Assembly (NCBI GenBank): GCA_025455895.1 | Contig: JALOLQ010000127.1 | Span: forward strand, 1-5,716 | DNA from: Solirubrobacteraceae bacterium | GTDB taxonomy: Bacteria > Actinomycetota > Thermoleophilia > Solirubrobacterales > Solirubrobacteraceae | DNA: 5,716 nt | Direction of reading: 5' to 3' | Part shown: one piece after another, positions 1-5,716 of the stretch | How the letters are laid out: each line of letters opens with the position of its first letter | How positions within the stretch are numbered: position 1 is the stretch's first letter | Made by a program: the position numbers and the translations under genes | Notes under the pieces: generated by a model | Told to the model about the DNA's origin: nothing | The model's input: only the letters and a program-made list of their open reading frames with translations | Database searches by the model: none

Positions 1-49
1 GGTCGTCGCAGATGAGGTCCCAGGTGCGGGTGATGTCGTCGCGGATCAC
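1..49 (-). CDS. dnaA: Putative N-terminus of DnaA, replication initiator (partial, runs off left edge)
   Basis: A - strand frame starts with GTG at 49-47 and stays open to the window edge. It encodes about 16 residues, VIRDDITRTWDLICDD. The pattern of a Trp followed by a short amphipathic helix resembles DnaA domain I, which begins like SLWxxxLxxL in many species and mediates self-association and helicase loading. The main support is position: in most bacteria dnaA lies divergently beside rpmH, exactly the arrangement here. The frame is also open upstream of the GTG, but I found no other ATG, GTG or TTG start in the upstream part I translated (roughly to 150). No good ribosome binding site is seen; a GGAG lies too far upstream. 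With only 16 residues the assignment rests mostly on synteny, and the start could be wrong. Confidence 0.45.
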   Translation of the reverse strand, partial: MIRDDITRTWDLICDD

Positions 50-148
50 GGCAGGGGCGTGCGGCTCCGGCTGGAGCGCGTGGCGTCCCGATGGAAGAGG
101 AGGGGGCCCCGGAGGGCCGCGCGGGCGCAGGCTAGCAGAGGCATCGCT

Positions 149-162
149 CCGGTCCGGACCGG
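149..162. repeat. 14-bp perfect palindrome, possible operator
   Basis: CCGGTCCGGACCGG equals its own reverse complement; the next base pair outward (T/C) does not match. It lies about midway between the two divergent genes, where a dimeric regulator could act on either side. Short palindromes do arise by chance in GC-rich DNA, so a regulatory role is only a suggestion. Confidence 0.35.
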
Positions 163-199
163 CTCGCGGGGCAGCTCCCGCGGACGCCGCACCGCGCGG

Positions 200-224
200 A
201 AAAAACCCCGGCGAGCCCAGCCGG
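200..224 (-). terminator. Candidate small intrinsic terminator or attenuator reading toward dnaA
   Basis: Read on the - strand, CCGGC and GCCGG form a 5-bp all-GC stem around a 7-nt loop (208-224). Two G and then six T follow (205-200). GC hairpin plus U-tract is the form of a rho-independent terminator, and this is the only run of six T or A I noticed in the window. The stem is short, so efficiency is doubtful. It would stop antisense transcripts from the rpmH side, or attenuate a transcript that starts to its right and leads into dnaA. Confidence 0.35.
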
Positions 225-238
225 CCGCGCCCTGCGGC

Positions 239-244
239 TATCAT
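239..244 (+). promoter_or_regulatory. Candidate -10 box for the rpmH operon
   Basis: TATCAT differs from TATAAT at one position and stands out in GC-rich surroundings. It would place the transcription start near 250-253, about 18-20 nt before the rpmH ATG. No recognisable -35 box (TTGACA-like) lies at 16-18 bp upstream, where the sequence is near GCCCAGC. The promoter call therefore rests on one element and on position before the first gene of the cluster. Confidence 0.35.
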
Positions 245-269
245 GCCGGGACCCGAACCTGGTTCCGTC

Positions 270-404
270 ATGAAGCGCACCTACCAGCCCAAGAAGCGCA
301 AGCGCGCACGCACCCACGGTTTCCGCGAGCGGATGAGCACGCGCGCGGGCCGCGCCGTCCTCAAGCGCCGCCGCGCCAAGGGCCGCAAGCGCCTCAGCGT
401 CTGA
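270..404 (+). CDS. rpmH: 50S ribosomal protein L34
   Basis: This 44-residue protein is a small, extremely basic component of the large ribosomal subunit. It matches the L34 family along its whole length: MKRTYQPKKRKRARTHGF at the N-terminus, then RMSTRAGRAVLKRRRAKGR and a short end RLSV. The family is usually 44-47 residues, so it is complete. The ATG at 270 is chosen because the conserved MKRT(Y/F)QP begins there. The frame is open further upstream, but that part is unrelated to L34. No clear Shine-Dalgarno precedes it, and with a short leader from the TATCAT box it may be translated from weak initiation signals. It is the first gene of the cluster, and rnpA starts two bases after its stop, as in most bacteria. 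Confidence 0.97.
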   Translation: MKRTYQPKKRKRARTHGFRERMSTRAGRAVLKRRRAKGRKRLSV

Positions 405-406
405 CG

Positions 407-796
407 GTGGACCCAGCTCCGCGCGCGCCCCGAGGTCGTCCCCGGCGCGGGCGCCTGTCGCGCAGCGCCGAGTTCGAGCGCGTGTACCGTCAGGGCCGCT
501 CGTACGGCAACCGCTACCTCGTGCTGCACGCGTTCCCGCGCGGCGGTCCGGGCGAGCTGCGCGACGGTCCGAGACTCGGGCTCAGCGTCTCACGCCGGGT
601 CGGCGGTGCGGTCCAGCGCAATCTGGTGAAACGCCTGCTCAGGGAGGCCTTTTCGCTCGAGGGGACGAGCCTTCCGGCGGACCTGGACGTCGTCGTCGTC
701 GCGCGACCGGAGGCCCTGGAGCTCGCCGAACGTGAGGGCCTGGCCGGGATGCGCTCGGCCCTGGCCGAGGTGGTCGGCAAGGCGGCGGCGACGTGA
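407..796 (+). CDS. rnpA: Ribonuclease P protein component
   Basis: This is the 129-residue protein subunit of RNase P, which helps the catalytic RNA remove the 5' leader from precursor tRNAs. Family features are LSRSAEFERVYRQGRS near residues 17-32, the central strand LGLSVSRRVGGAV (58-69) and the basic RNR helix RNLVKRLLREAF (71-82) that contacts the RNA. The C-terminal part has the hydrophobic strand DLDVVVVAR (92-100). Start GTG at 407 is the first start after the rpmH stop, giving a 2-nt gap; no strong ribosome binding site is visible, so translation is probably coupled to rpmH. The first 14 or so residues are Pro/Arg-rich and not conserved. The frame continues open upstream over rpmH, but that is a shadow. 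Length is normal for the family (110-135). The RNA subunit is not in this window. Confidence 0.95.
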   Translation: MDPAPRAPRGRPRRGRLSRSAEFERVYRQGRSYGNRYLVLHAFPRGGPGELRDGPRLGLSVSRRVGGAVQRNLVKRLLREAFSLEGTSLPADLDVVVVARPEALELAEREGLAGMRSALAEVVGKAAAT

Positions 797-1071
797 CGCT
801 CGCCCGTCGCGTGGTCGCGGCGCCGATCCGCGCCTACCAGCGCTGGATCTCCGCGGCCCTGCCGCGGCGGTGCAAGTACGAGCCGACGTGCTCGGCCTAC
901 GCTGCGCAGGCGCTCGAGGAGTACGGCATACTGCGCGGGCTGCTGCTCGGATGCTGGCGCCTGCTGCGCTGCAACCCCTTCAGCCACGGCGGATACGACC
1001 CGGTGTCCGCACAGCGCCTCTTCCGCACCGACTCCCGGACCACTCCGGACTCCACCACCTCCCGCTCGTAG
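793..1071 (+). CDS. yidD: YidD, membrane protein insertion efficiency factor
   Basis: This 92-residue protein belongs to the YidD family (DUF37, haemolytic-domain). In Escherichia coli YidD associates with the inner membrane through an amphipathic helix and assists YidC-dependent insertion. Signature segments are visible: AYQRWISAALPRRCKYEPTC (14-33), SAYAAQALEEYG (34-45), the hydrophobic stretch ILRGLLLGCWRLLRCNPF (46-63) and GGYDPV (66-71). The family cysteines are at 27, 33 and 60, with an additional one at 54. Start GTG overlaps the rnpA stop in the arrangement GTGA, which suggests translational coupling. The last 20 residues (Ser/Thr/Arg-rich) are not conserved. The yidC ATG follows three bases after the stop, in the usual rnpA–yidD–yidC order. 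Confidence 0.94.
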   Translation: MTLARRVVAAPIRAYQRWISAALPRRCKYEPTCSAYAAQALEEYGILRGLLLGCWRLLRCNPFSHGGYDPVSAQRLFRTDSRTTPDSTTSRS

Positions 1072-1074
1072 CGC

Positions 1075-1989
1075 ATGCCGTTCGTCCCGGCCAACATCTT
1101 CCAGCCGATCATCGACGTGTTCGAGCAGGTGCTCCTGTTCTTCCACGACACGGTCGGGCTGAGCTGGGGCTTCTCGATCATCGCGATGACCGTCCTCGTG
1201 CGGACGCTGATGCTGCCGCTGACGATCAAGCAGTTCCGGTCGATGCAGGCGCTGCAGCAGCTCTCGCCGCAGATCAAGGAGATCCAGGCCAAGTACAAGG
1301 ACGACAAGCAGCGTCTCAACCAGGAGATGATGCGGTTCTACCAGGAGAACAAGGTGAACCCGTTCGGGTCCTGCCTGCCCCTGGTGCTCCAGATCCCGGT
1401 CTTCATCGCGCTCTTCTACATGCTGCGCAGCGACCTCAAGGTCGACATCTGCGGGCCGGAGGCGCAGATCGCCGCGAAGGCCGAGGAGCTCGGCCAGTCG
1501 ATCTCCAACACGTACTGCAACGAGGTCGTTCCCGGGTCGGCGCAGTTCCTCTTCATCCCGGACCTCACGGCGCCCGCGACCGGCGGCGTGCTCGCGATCC
1601 TGATCGTGCTCTACATCGGCTCGCAGCTGCTCTCGAGCCTGCTGATGTCGGTGACGGCGGACAAGACGCAGCGCTACATCATGTTCGCGCTGCCGTTCGT
1701 CTTCGTCTTCTTCATCCTGAACTTCCCGGCCGGCCTCCTCGTCTACTGGATCACGACGAACCTCTGGACGGTCGGCCAGCAGTACTTCATCCGGCGCTCG
1801 ACCGGGCAGTTGCCGACGTGGCTGGGCGGTGACGGCGCGGCCGCGCTGCCCGCCCCCGCACCGGCGGGCGCGCGGGCCGCGGCGCCGACGCCGAAGTCGG
1901 GGCGTGCCGCGCCCACGGACGCGGGGCCGAAGGCGAGTCCGCCGCCGCCCCCGCGCAAGAAGAAGAAGCGCTCCGGGAGGCGCCGCTGA
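1075..1989 (+). CDS. yidC: YidC/Oxa1 family membrane protein insertase
   Basis: This 304-residue polytopic protein inserts and folds membrane proteins, alone or with SecYEG. It has the Gram-positive architecture without the large N-terminal periplasmic domain. A first hydrophobic span covers about 31-50 and includes Arg43 in VLVRTLMLPLTIKQ, the conserved groove arginine. A charged cytoplasmic hairpin follows (54-92, SPQIKEIQAKYKDD). Further spans lie at about 98-117 (NPFGSCLPLVLQIPVFIALFY begins at 95), 169-191, 201-217 and 218-235 (FPAGLLVYWITTNLW). The outside loop 119-160 holds two cysteines, 126 and 148. No lipobox is seen. The tail from 253 is Ala/Pro-rich and ends in a strongly basic KKKKRSGRRR, as in YidC homologues whose tail contacts the ribosome. 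Start ATG fits the family; no clear ribosome binding site is seen, so coupling to yidD is likely. Confidence 0.96.
   Translation: MPFVPANIFQPIIDVFEQVLLFFHDTVGLSWGFSIIAMTVLVRTLMLPLTIKQFRSMQALQQLSPQIKEIQAKYKDDKQRLNQEMMRFYQENKVNPFGSCLPLVLQIPVFIALFYMLRSDLKVDICGPEAQIAAKAEELGQSISNTYCNEVVPGSAQFLFIPDLTAPATGGVLAILIVLYIGSQLLSSLLMSVTADKTQRYIMFALPFVFVFFILNFPAGLLVYWITTNLWTVGQQYFIRRSTGQLPTWLGGDGAAALPAPAPAGARAAAPTPKSGRAAPTDAGPKASPPPPPRKKKKRSGRRR
1975..1980 (+). promoter_or_regulatory. Shine-Dalgarno site for jag
   Basis: GGGAGG lies 8 nt before the ATG at 1989, inside the last codons of yidC. It supports that start over the in-frame ATG at 2007. Confidence 0.6.
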
Positions 1990-2453
1990 TGCCGGATCCG
2001 CAGGACATGACCCGACGGGTGACCGAGCTGCTGGAGCGCGTGGTCGCGGCGCTCGGCCTGGATGGGACCGTTGAGGTCCACGACGACGGCGAGACCATCA
2101 CCGGAACGGTGCACGGCGAGTCGATGGGGCTCTTCATCGGCCGCCACGGTGAGACGATCGACGCGGTCCAGCACCTGGCACAGCGGGTCGCGCTGCGCGA
2201 CGGGGACGGTGAGCGCCGGCGGATCGTCATCGACGCGGCCGGATACCGGGCGCGACGCCGCGAGGCGCTCGAGGCACAGGCCGACGAGGCCGCCGACGAG
2301 GCGGTCCGGTACGGGCGTGAGGTCGCGCTCGACGCGATGACGGCGAGTGAGCGCAAGCTCGTGCACGATCACCTGCGCGAGCGCGGCGGCGTCGAGACGC
2401 ACAGCGAGGGCGACGAGCCGCACCGGCATCTCGTCGTCTCACCGCTCACCTGA
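1989..2453 (+). CDS. jag: Jag/KhpB, KH and R3H domain RNA-binding protein
   Basis: This 154-residue cytoplasmic RNA-binding protein has a KH domain and then an R3H domain. The KH part has the GxxG loop in GLFIGRHGETIDAVQHLAQ (47-65: Gly51-Arg-His-Gly54). The R3H part has SERKLVHDHL (120-129) with Arg122-x3-His126, followed by THSEGDEPHRHLVVSP (137-152), the usual ending. The Jag_N domain found in Firmicutes proteins is absent, as is common in actinobacteria. In other bacteria KhpB acts with KhpA on RNAs that affect cell elongation and division; a role here is inferred. The ATG shares one base with the yidC stop (TGATG), and a good ribosome binding site supports it. Location behind yidC is standard. 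The symbol khpB would be equally suitable. Confidence 0.93.
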   Translation: MPDPQDMTRRVTELLERVVAALGLDGTVEVHDDGETITGTVHGESMGLFIGRHGETIDAVQHLAQRVALRDGDGERRRIVIDAAGYRARRREALEAQADEAADEAVRYGREVALDAMTASERKLVHDHLRERGGVETHSEGDEPHRHLVVSPLT

Positions 2454-2471
2454 GCGTTTCACGTTTTACGC
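2454..2471. promoter_or_regulatory. parS-like element (degenerate) in the jag–rsmG gap
   Basis: GCGTTTCACGTTTTACGC lies in the 26-nt gap. Aligned to the widespread parS sequence TGTTTCACGTGAAACA (at 2455-2470), the left part GTTTCACGT is identical, but the right half is changed; 11 of 16 bases agree. The outer GCGT/ACGC and the central ACGT are palindromic. It is a locally AT-rich patch in GC-rich DNA and lies less than 2 kb from parB. It could be a weak, half or decayed ParB site. It is not a canonical parS. Confidence 0.35.
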
Positions 2472-2479
2472 TGGCGCCG

Positions 2480-3193
2480 GTGTCCGTCGTTGATCGTCTC
2501 GAGGAGCTGGCCGCGCGGTTCTCCCTGCCGTCAGGGGCGCCGGAGCGCCTCGAGCGCCTGCTGGAACTCGTTGCGGCGGAGCCCCAGGCGCTCACGACCG
2601 TGCGCGATCCGGCGGGTGCGGTGGAGATCCACGTCGCCGACTCGCTCGCGGCCCTCGACGTCCCCGCCGTGCGGCGGGCCGGCCGGATCGCCGATCTCGG
2701 CAGCGGCGGGGGCTACCCGGGCCTCGTGCTGGCACTCGCGCTCCCGGACGCCCAGGTGGCGCTCGTGGAGAGCGTCGGGAAGAAGGCGGCCTTCCTCGAA
2801 CGCGCGGCGGTGGACCTCGGCCTCGACACCGTGGAGGTCGTCCCCCGCCGCGCGGAGGACTGGCCGGCGGGCCTGGCGCGCGCGGACGTCGTGACCGCCC
2901 GCGCCCTCGCTCCGCTCGCGGTGCTCGTCGAGTACGCAGCGCCGCTGCTGGTCCCGGGCGGCGCGCTCGTGGCCTGGAAGGGCCGGCCCGAGGCGGCTGA
3001 GATCGCCGACGCCGACGTCGCCGCGGCTCGGCTCGGCATGAGCACGCCGACGGCCCGCGACGTGCCGGCGGACCTCGTCCGCGGGGCAGAGCGGCGGCGG
3101 CTCTACCTCTCATCGAGGGTGGGGGATCTCCCGGCAGGATACCCGCGGCGTCCCGGAATGGCCCGCAAGCGGCCGATCCAAGCCTCGACCTGA
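2480..3193 (+). CDS. rsmG: 16S rRNA (guanine-527-N7) methyltransferase RsmG (GidB)
   Basis: This 237-residue SAM-dependent methyltransferase makes m7G527 in the 530 loop of 16S rRNA. Loss of the family enzyme gives low-level streptomycin resistance in several bacteria. Visible signatures: ALTTVRDPAGAVEIHVADSL (37-55), matching the NLT-x-I-x-D...xHxxDSL element; the SAM-binding loop IADLGSGGGYPGLVLAL (70-86); VESVGKKAAFLE (96-107); VVTARALAPLAVLVEYAAPLL (137-157); GGALVAWKG (160-168); and the terminal YPRRPGMARKRP (221-232). Start GTG at 2480 places the N-terminal helix as expected. No Shine-Dalgarno is visible and the frame is open upstream, so the start is moderately sure. The last residues IQAST extend slightly past the usual end. 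Its place before parA is the common arrangement (gidB–soj–spo0J). Confidence 0.95.
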   Translation: MSVVDRLEELAARFSLPSGAPERLERLLELVAAEPQALTTVRDPAGAVEIHVADSLAALDVPAVRRAGRIADLGSGGGYPGLVLALALPDAQVALVESVGKKAAFLERAAVDLGLDTVEVVPRRAEDWPAGLARADVVTARALAPLAVLVEYAAPLLVPGGALVAWKGRPEAAEIADADVAAARLGMSTPTARDVPADLVRGAERRRLYLSSRVGDLPAGYPRRPGMARKRPIQAST

Positions 3194-3204
3194 GCCTGAG
3201 GAAC

Positions 3205-3218
3205 GTTCGGGCCCGAAC
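3205..3218. repeat. 14-bp perfect palindrome upstream of parA, possible operator
   Basis: GTTCGGGCCCGAAC is its own reverse complement and overlaps a second palindrome GAACGTTC at 3201-3208. It lies in the rsmG–parA gap, 48-61 nt before the preferred parA ATG. A regulator-binding site controlling parAB is possible. As a hairpin it has a 5-bp stem and 4-nt loop with no T-run, so it is a poor terminator. It does not resemble the parS consensus. Confidence 0.4.
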
Positions 3219-3265
3219 CAACCGGCGGGGTGCCGACCGGACCGGCAGGTACCGTGCGCCGGGAG

Positions 3266-4024
3266 ATGGGCACGGTCTACGCGATCGCGAATCAGAAGGG
3301 CGGCGTCGGGAAGACGACGACGGCGGTGAACGTCGCGGCGTGCGTCGCGGAGGCCGGGTATCCGACGGTGCTCGTGGACGTCGACCCGCAGGCGAACGCG
3401 ACGGTCGGCCTCGGCCTTCCGAAGACCGGGTCCCCGAGCGTCTACGACGTGCTCGCCGGCCGCGCGAACGCCACGGACGCCCTCGTCGCCACCGGGATCC
3501 CGAACCTGCGGCTCCTGCCCGCCAACCCGGACCTCGCGGCGGCGAACATGGAGCTCCCGCGCGAGCCCGGCTCCGAGACCCGCCTGCGCGACGCCCTCGC
3601 GGGTCTGCGCGACGAGGCGGCGTTCGTCCTGCTCGACTGCCCGCCGTCGCTCGGCCCGCTGACCGTGAACGCCCTGGTCGCGGCGGACCGCGTGATCGTG
3701 CCGGTGCAGACCGAGTACTTCGCTCTCGAGGGCCTCGCCGGGCTGCTCGAGACGCTCACGCTCATCCAGCGCGAACTGAACCCGCGCCTGGCCGTCTCCG
3801 GCTTCCTGCTCACGATGCACGACGGCCGCACGCGTCTCGCACGTGACGTCGAGCGCGAGGTGCGCGAGCACTTCCCGGAGCTCGTCTTCGACACCGTCAT
3901 CCCCCGGAACGTCCGGATCGGCGAGTCGCCGAGCTTCGGGCGCCCCGTCATCCATCACGACCCGCACTGTGCCGGCGCGGACGCGTACTTCGAGCTGGCC
4001 AAGGAGGTGGCCGCCCGTGGCTGA
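3266..4024 (+). CDS. parA: Chromosome-partitioning ATPase ParA (Soj)
   Basis: This deviant-Walker ATPase binds nonspecific DNA as an ATP dimer; ParB at parS stimulates its hydrolysis and so drives origin segregation. With start ATG 3266 it has 252 residues. The deviant P-loop KGGVGKTTT spans 11-19 with signature Lys11. Walker A' is VDVDPQAN (37-44) with catalytic Asp40. Walker B is FVLLDCPPSLG (120-130). The C-terminal family block includes DGRTRLARDVEREVREHF (186-203) and VIPRNVRIGESPSFGRPV (211-228). The near end HHDPHCAGADAYFELAKEVA replaces the more usual YDP-x-S-x-GA. The start is uncertain: GTG 3254 and GTG 3230 are in frame upstream. ATG 3266 fits the family N-terminus MGxVxAIANQKGG, though GGGAG lies too close to be a good ribosome binding site; GTG 3254 has AGG four bases upstream. 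It overlaps parB by 8 nt. Confidence 0.96.
   Translation: MGTVYAIANQKGGVGKTTTAVNVAACVAEAGYPTVLVDVDPQANATVGLGLPKTGSPSVYDVLAGRANATDALVATGIPNLRLLPANPDLAAANMELPREPGSETRLRDALAGLRDEAAFVLLDCPPSLGPLTVNALVAADRVIVPVQTEYFALEGLAGLLETLTLIQRELNPRLAVSGFLLTMHDGRTRLARDVEREVREHFPELVFDTVIPRNVRIGESPSFGRPVIHHDPHCAGADAYFELAKEVAARG
4001..4008 (+). promoter_or_regulatory. Strong Shine-Dalgarno site for parB
   Basis: AAGGAGGT lies 8 nt before the GTG at 4017, within the codons for KEV near the ParA C-terminus. It is the best ribosome binding site noticed in the window. It decides for GTG 4017 as the parB start rather than ATG 4032, and suggests that ParB is made efficiently from the parAB message. Confidence 0.8.
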
Positions 4025-4886
4025 GCGCGGCATGGGTCGCGGCCTCGCCGCGATCCTCCAGGTCTCTTCGCAGCACGGCGACCGGCCGGAGCTGCGCGAC
4101 GTCCCGGTCGAGCTGATCGGACCCAACCCGGCGCAGCCGCGGCGGCGCTTCGACGAGGCGGCGCTCGAGGCGCTCGCGGACTCGCTGCGCGAGAACGGCG
4201 TGCTCCAGCCGGTGCTCGTCCGCCCCGTCGCGGGTGGCCGCTACGAGCTGGTCGCCGGCGAGCGCCGCTGGCGCGCGGCGCAGCGGGCCGGCCTCGACGC
4301 GATCCCCGCGATCGTCGAGGCGCGTGACGACGCCGGCTCGCTCGAGGCGGCGATCGTCGAGAACATGGCCCGCGAGGACCTGAACCCCGTCGAGGAGGCG
4401 CGCGCCGTCGCCGCGCTCGTCGAGGAGCTCGGGCTGACCCGTGAGGAGGTCGGCCGGCGCGTCGGACGCAGCCGCGTCGCGGTCTCCAACCTGCTGCGCC
4501 TGCTCGACCTCCCGGACGAGTGCCTCACGCTGCTCGAGGACGGGCGCCTCAGCGAAGGGCACGGCCGCGCGCTGCTGCTGGCCGAGGATCACGGCGAGCG
4601 CCGCCGGCTTGCGCGCGCCGCCGTCGAGGGCGGCTGGTCGGTCCGCGTGCTCGAGGACCGGGCGCGCCGGGCCAATGCCGCACCGGACGGCGCGCCGACA
4701 CCGAAGGCCCTGCACCCCGACCAGGCGGCCGCCTGCGCGGAGATCGCCGAGCGGCTCGCGGAGGCGCTCGGGCGCGAGGTGAAGGTCCGCCCGCGCGGCA
4801 CCGGCTACAAGGTCGAGCTGGCCGTCGAGGACCCCGCCGACGCCGAGGCGCTCGCCCGTCGGGTCCGCCGTCTGGCCGCCGCCTGA
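4017..4886 (+). CDS. parB: Chromosome-partitioning protein ParB (Spo0J), CTP-dependent clamp
   Basis: This 289-residue protein recognises parS centromere sites near the origin, spreads as a CTP-gated sliding clamp and stimulates ParA. Domains in order: a short N-terminal MGRGLAAIL ParA-interacting motif (6-14); the CTP-binding ParB/Srx domain with IGPNPAQPRRRF (34-45), GVLQPVLVRP (61-70), GERRWRAA (81-88) and ENMAREDLNPVEEARA (115-130); the helix-turn-helix LTREEVGRRVGRSRVAVSNLLRL with recognition residues near 140-162; and a C-terminal dimerisation region from about 230 to 289, ending EALARRVRRLAAA. All CTP-pocket motifs look intact. Length is near the family norm. The GTG start overlaps the parA stop by 8 nt and has a strong ribosome binding site. 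No perfect parS was noticed in the window; cognate sites are expected nearby. Confidence 0.97.
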   Translation: MAERGMGRGLAAILQVSSQHGDRPELRDVPVELIGPNPAQPRRRFDEAALEALADSLRENGVLQPVLVRPVAGGRYELVAGERRWRAAQRAGLDAIPAIVEARDDAGSLEAAIVENMAREDLNPVEEARAVAALVEELGLTREEVGRRVGRSRVAVSNLLRLLDLPDECLTLLEDGRLSEGHGRALLLAEDHGERRRLARAAVEGGWSVRVLEDRARRANAAPDGAPTPKALHPDQAAACAEIAERLAEALGREVKVRPRGTGYKVELAVEDPADAEALARRVRRLAAA

Positions 4887-4902
4887 GCCCGGTCTGCCGC
4901 GC

Positions 4903-4908
4903 TACACT
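4903..4908 (+). promoter_or_regulatory. Candidate -10 box for tRNA-Ile
   Basis: TACACT lies 13 nt before the mature tRNA 5' end, so a transcript starting about seven bases after it would carry a short leader for RNase P to remove. No convincing -35 box is seen 16-18 bp upstream (GCCTGA region, at the parB stop). The tRNA could instead be read through from parB. Confidence 0.4.
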
Positions 4909-4921
4909 GCCGAGCCGCAGC

Positions 4922-5716
<795 letters not shown>

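Larger units (their letters stand above)
50..269. other. Intergenic region between putative dnaA and rpmH
   Basis: This is the only longer non-coding stretch in the window, lying between two divergent genes. It holds a 14-bp perfect palindrome (149-162), a GC hairpin adjoining a run of six A (208-224 and 200-205), and a -10-like TATCAT (239-244). I looked for DnaA boxes of the TTATCCACA type on both strands and saw none, and there is no AT-rich unwinding region. The replication origin is therefore probably not here; in many actinobacteria it lies on the other side of dnaA, between dnaA and dnaN. Open frames across this region read as Arg/Ala/Pro-rich sequence typical of chance translation of GC-rich DNA. 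Confidence 0.6.

Noticed and set aside
12..269. N-terminal extension of the L34 frame (130-residue protein)
   Set aside because: L34 is 44-47 residues with a conserved MKRT start. The upstream part is Arg/Gly/Ala-rich and unlike any L34.
732..1832. Long + strand frame of 366 residues over yidD and yidC
   Set aside because: It overlaps well-identified yidD and yidC in another frame and has the Arg/Ala/Pro-rich composition of a shadow frame.
1936..1986. Pro and Lys/Arg tracts at the yidC end as a DNA repeat or frameshift site
   Set aside because: They code in frame for a typical basic YidC tail and run straight into the normal stop and jag start.
1743..2429. - strand frames opposite jag and the yidC end
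   Set aside because: The Jag KH/R3H motifs are clear on the + strand; the reverse frames look like composition artefacts.
2455..2470. Calling this a true parS
   Set aside because: Five of 16 bases differ from the consensus, nearly all in the right half, so only a parS-like element is supported.
3110..4126. Long - strand frame of 338 residues opposite parA
   Set aside because: ParA on the + strand is unmistakable. The opposite frame shows no family motif, only low-complexity Arg/Gly/Val/His-rich sequence.
3948..4715. - strand frame of 255 residues opposite parB
   Set aside because: It is a shadow of ParB, created by GC-rich codon bias; no domain is recognisable.

Overview
The window comes from a very GC-rich bacterial chromosome. 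It carries the conserved origin-proximal gene cluster rpmH–rnpA–yidD–yidC–jag(khpB)–rsmG–parA–parB, all on the + strand, followed by a tRNA-Ile(GAU) gene. Gene order, frequent GTG starts, a YidC without the large periplasmic domain of Gram-negative forms, and a short Jag without the Jag_N domain all point to Actinomycetota. The L34 and YidC sequences remind me most of the class Thermoleophilia (Solirubrobacterales and relatives). That placement is from memory and is not proven here.

Layout. Positions 1-49 on the - strand look like the first codons of a divergent dnaA, the gene normally found on the other side of rpmH. Positions 50-269 are intergenic, with a 14-bp perfect palindrome, a hairpin followed by T6 on the - strand, and a -10-like box before rpmH. 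From 270 to 4886 eight genes run head to tail, several overlapping by a few bases: ribosomal protein L34, the RNase P protein, YidD, the YidC insertase, the KH/R3H RNA-binding protein Jag, the 16S rRNA methyltransferase RsmG, and the chromosome-partition pair ParA/ParB. The only sizeable gaps are 26 nt before rsmG, which holds a parS-like half site, and about 70 nt before parA, which holds a second 14-bp palindrome. The tRNA-Ile follows parB at 4922-4995 behind its own -10-like box.

From the right edge a cyclopropane-fatty-acid-synthase-like methyltransferase gene runs on the - strand, converging on the tRNA. It is not intact in this sequence: near 5391 the frame changes and about 28 expected residues, including the conserved catalytic-Glu segment, are missing. 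Its reading frame also has no stop until inside the tRNA gene.

How the genes work together. L34, RnpA, YidD, YidC and Jag link translation, tRNA maturation and membrane-protein insertion. RsmG modifies 16S rRNA. ParA/ParB move the newly replicated origin, and their position next to dnaA fits centromere (parS) sites close to oriC. I see no new defence, mobile or biosynthetic system. The points worth checking are the broken CFA-like gene, its antisense overlap with the tRNA, the parS-like element, and the palindromes in the intergenic gaps.
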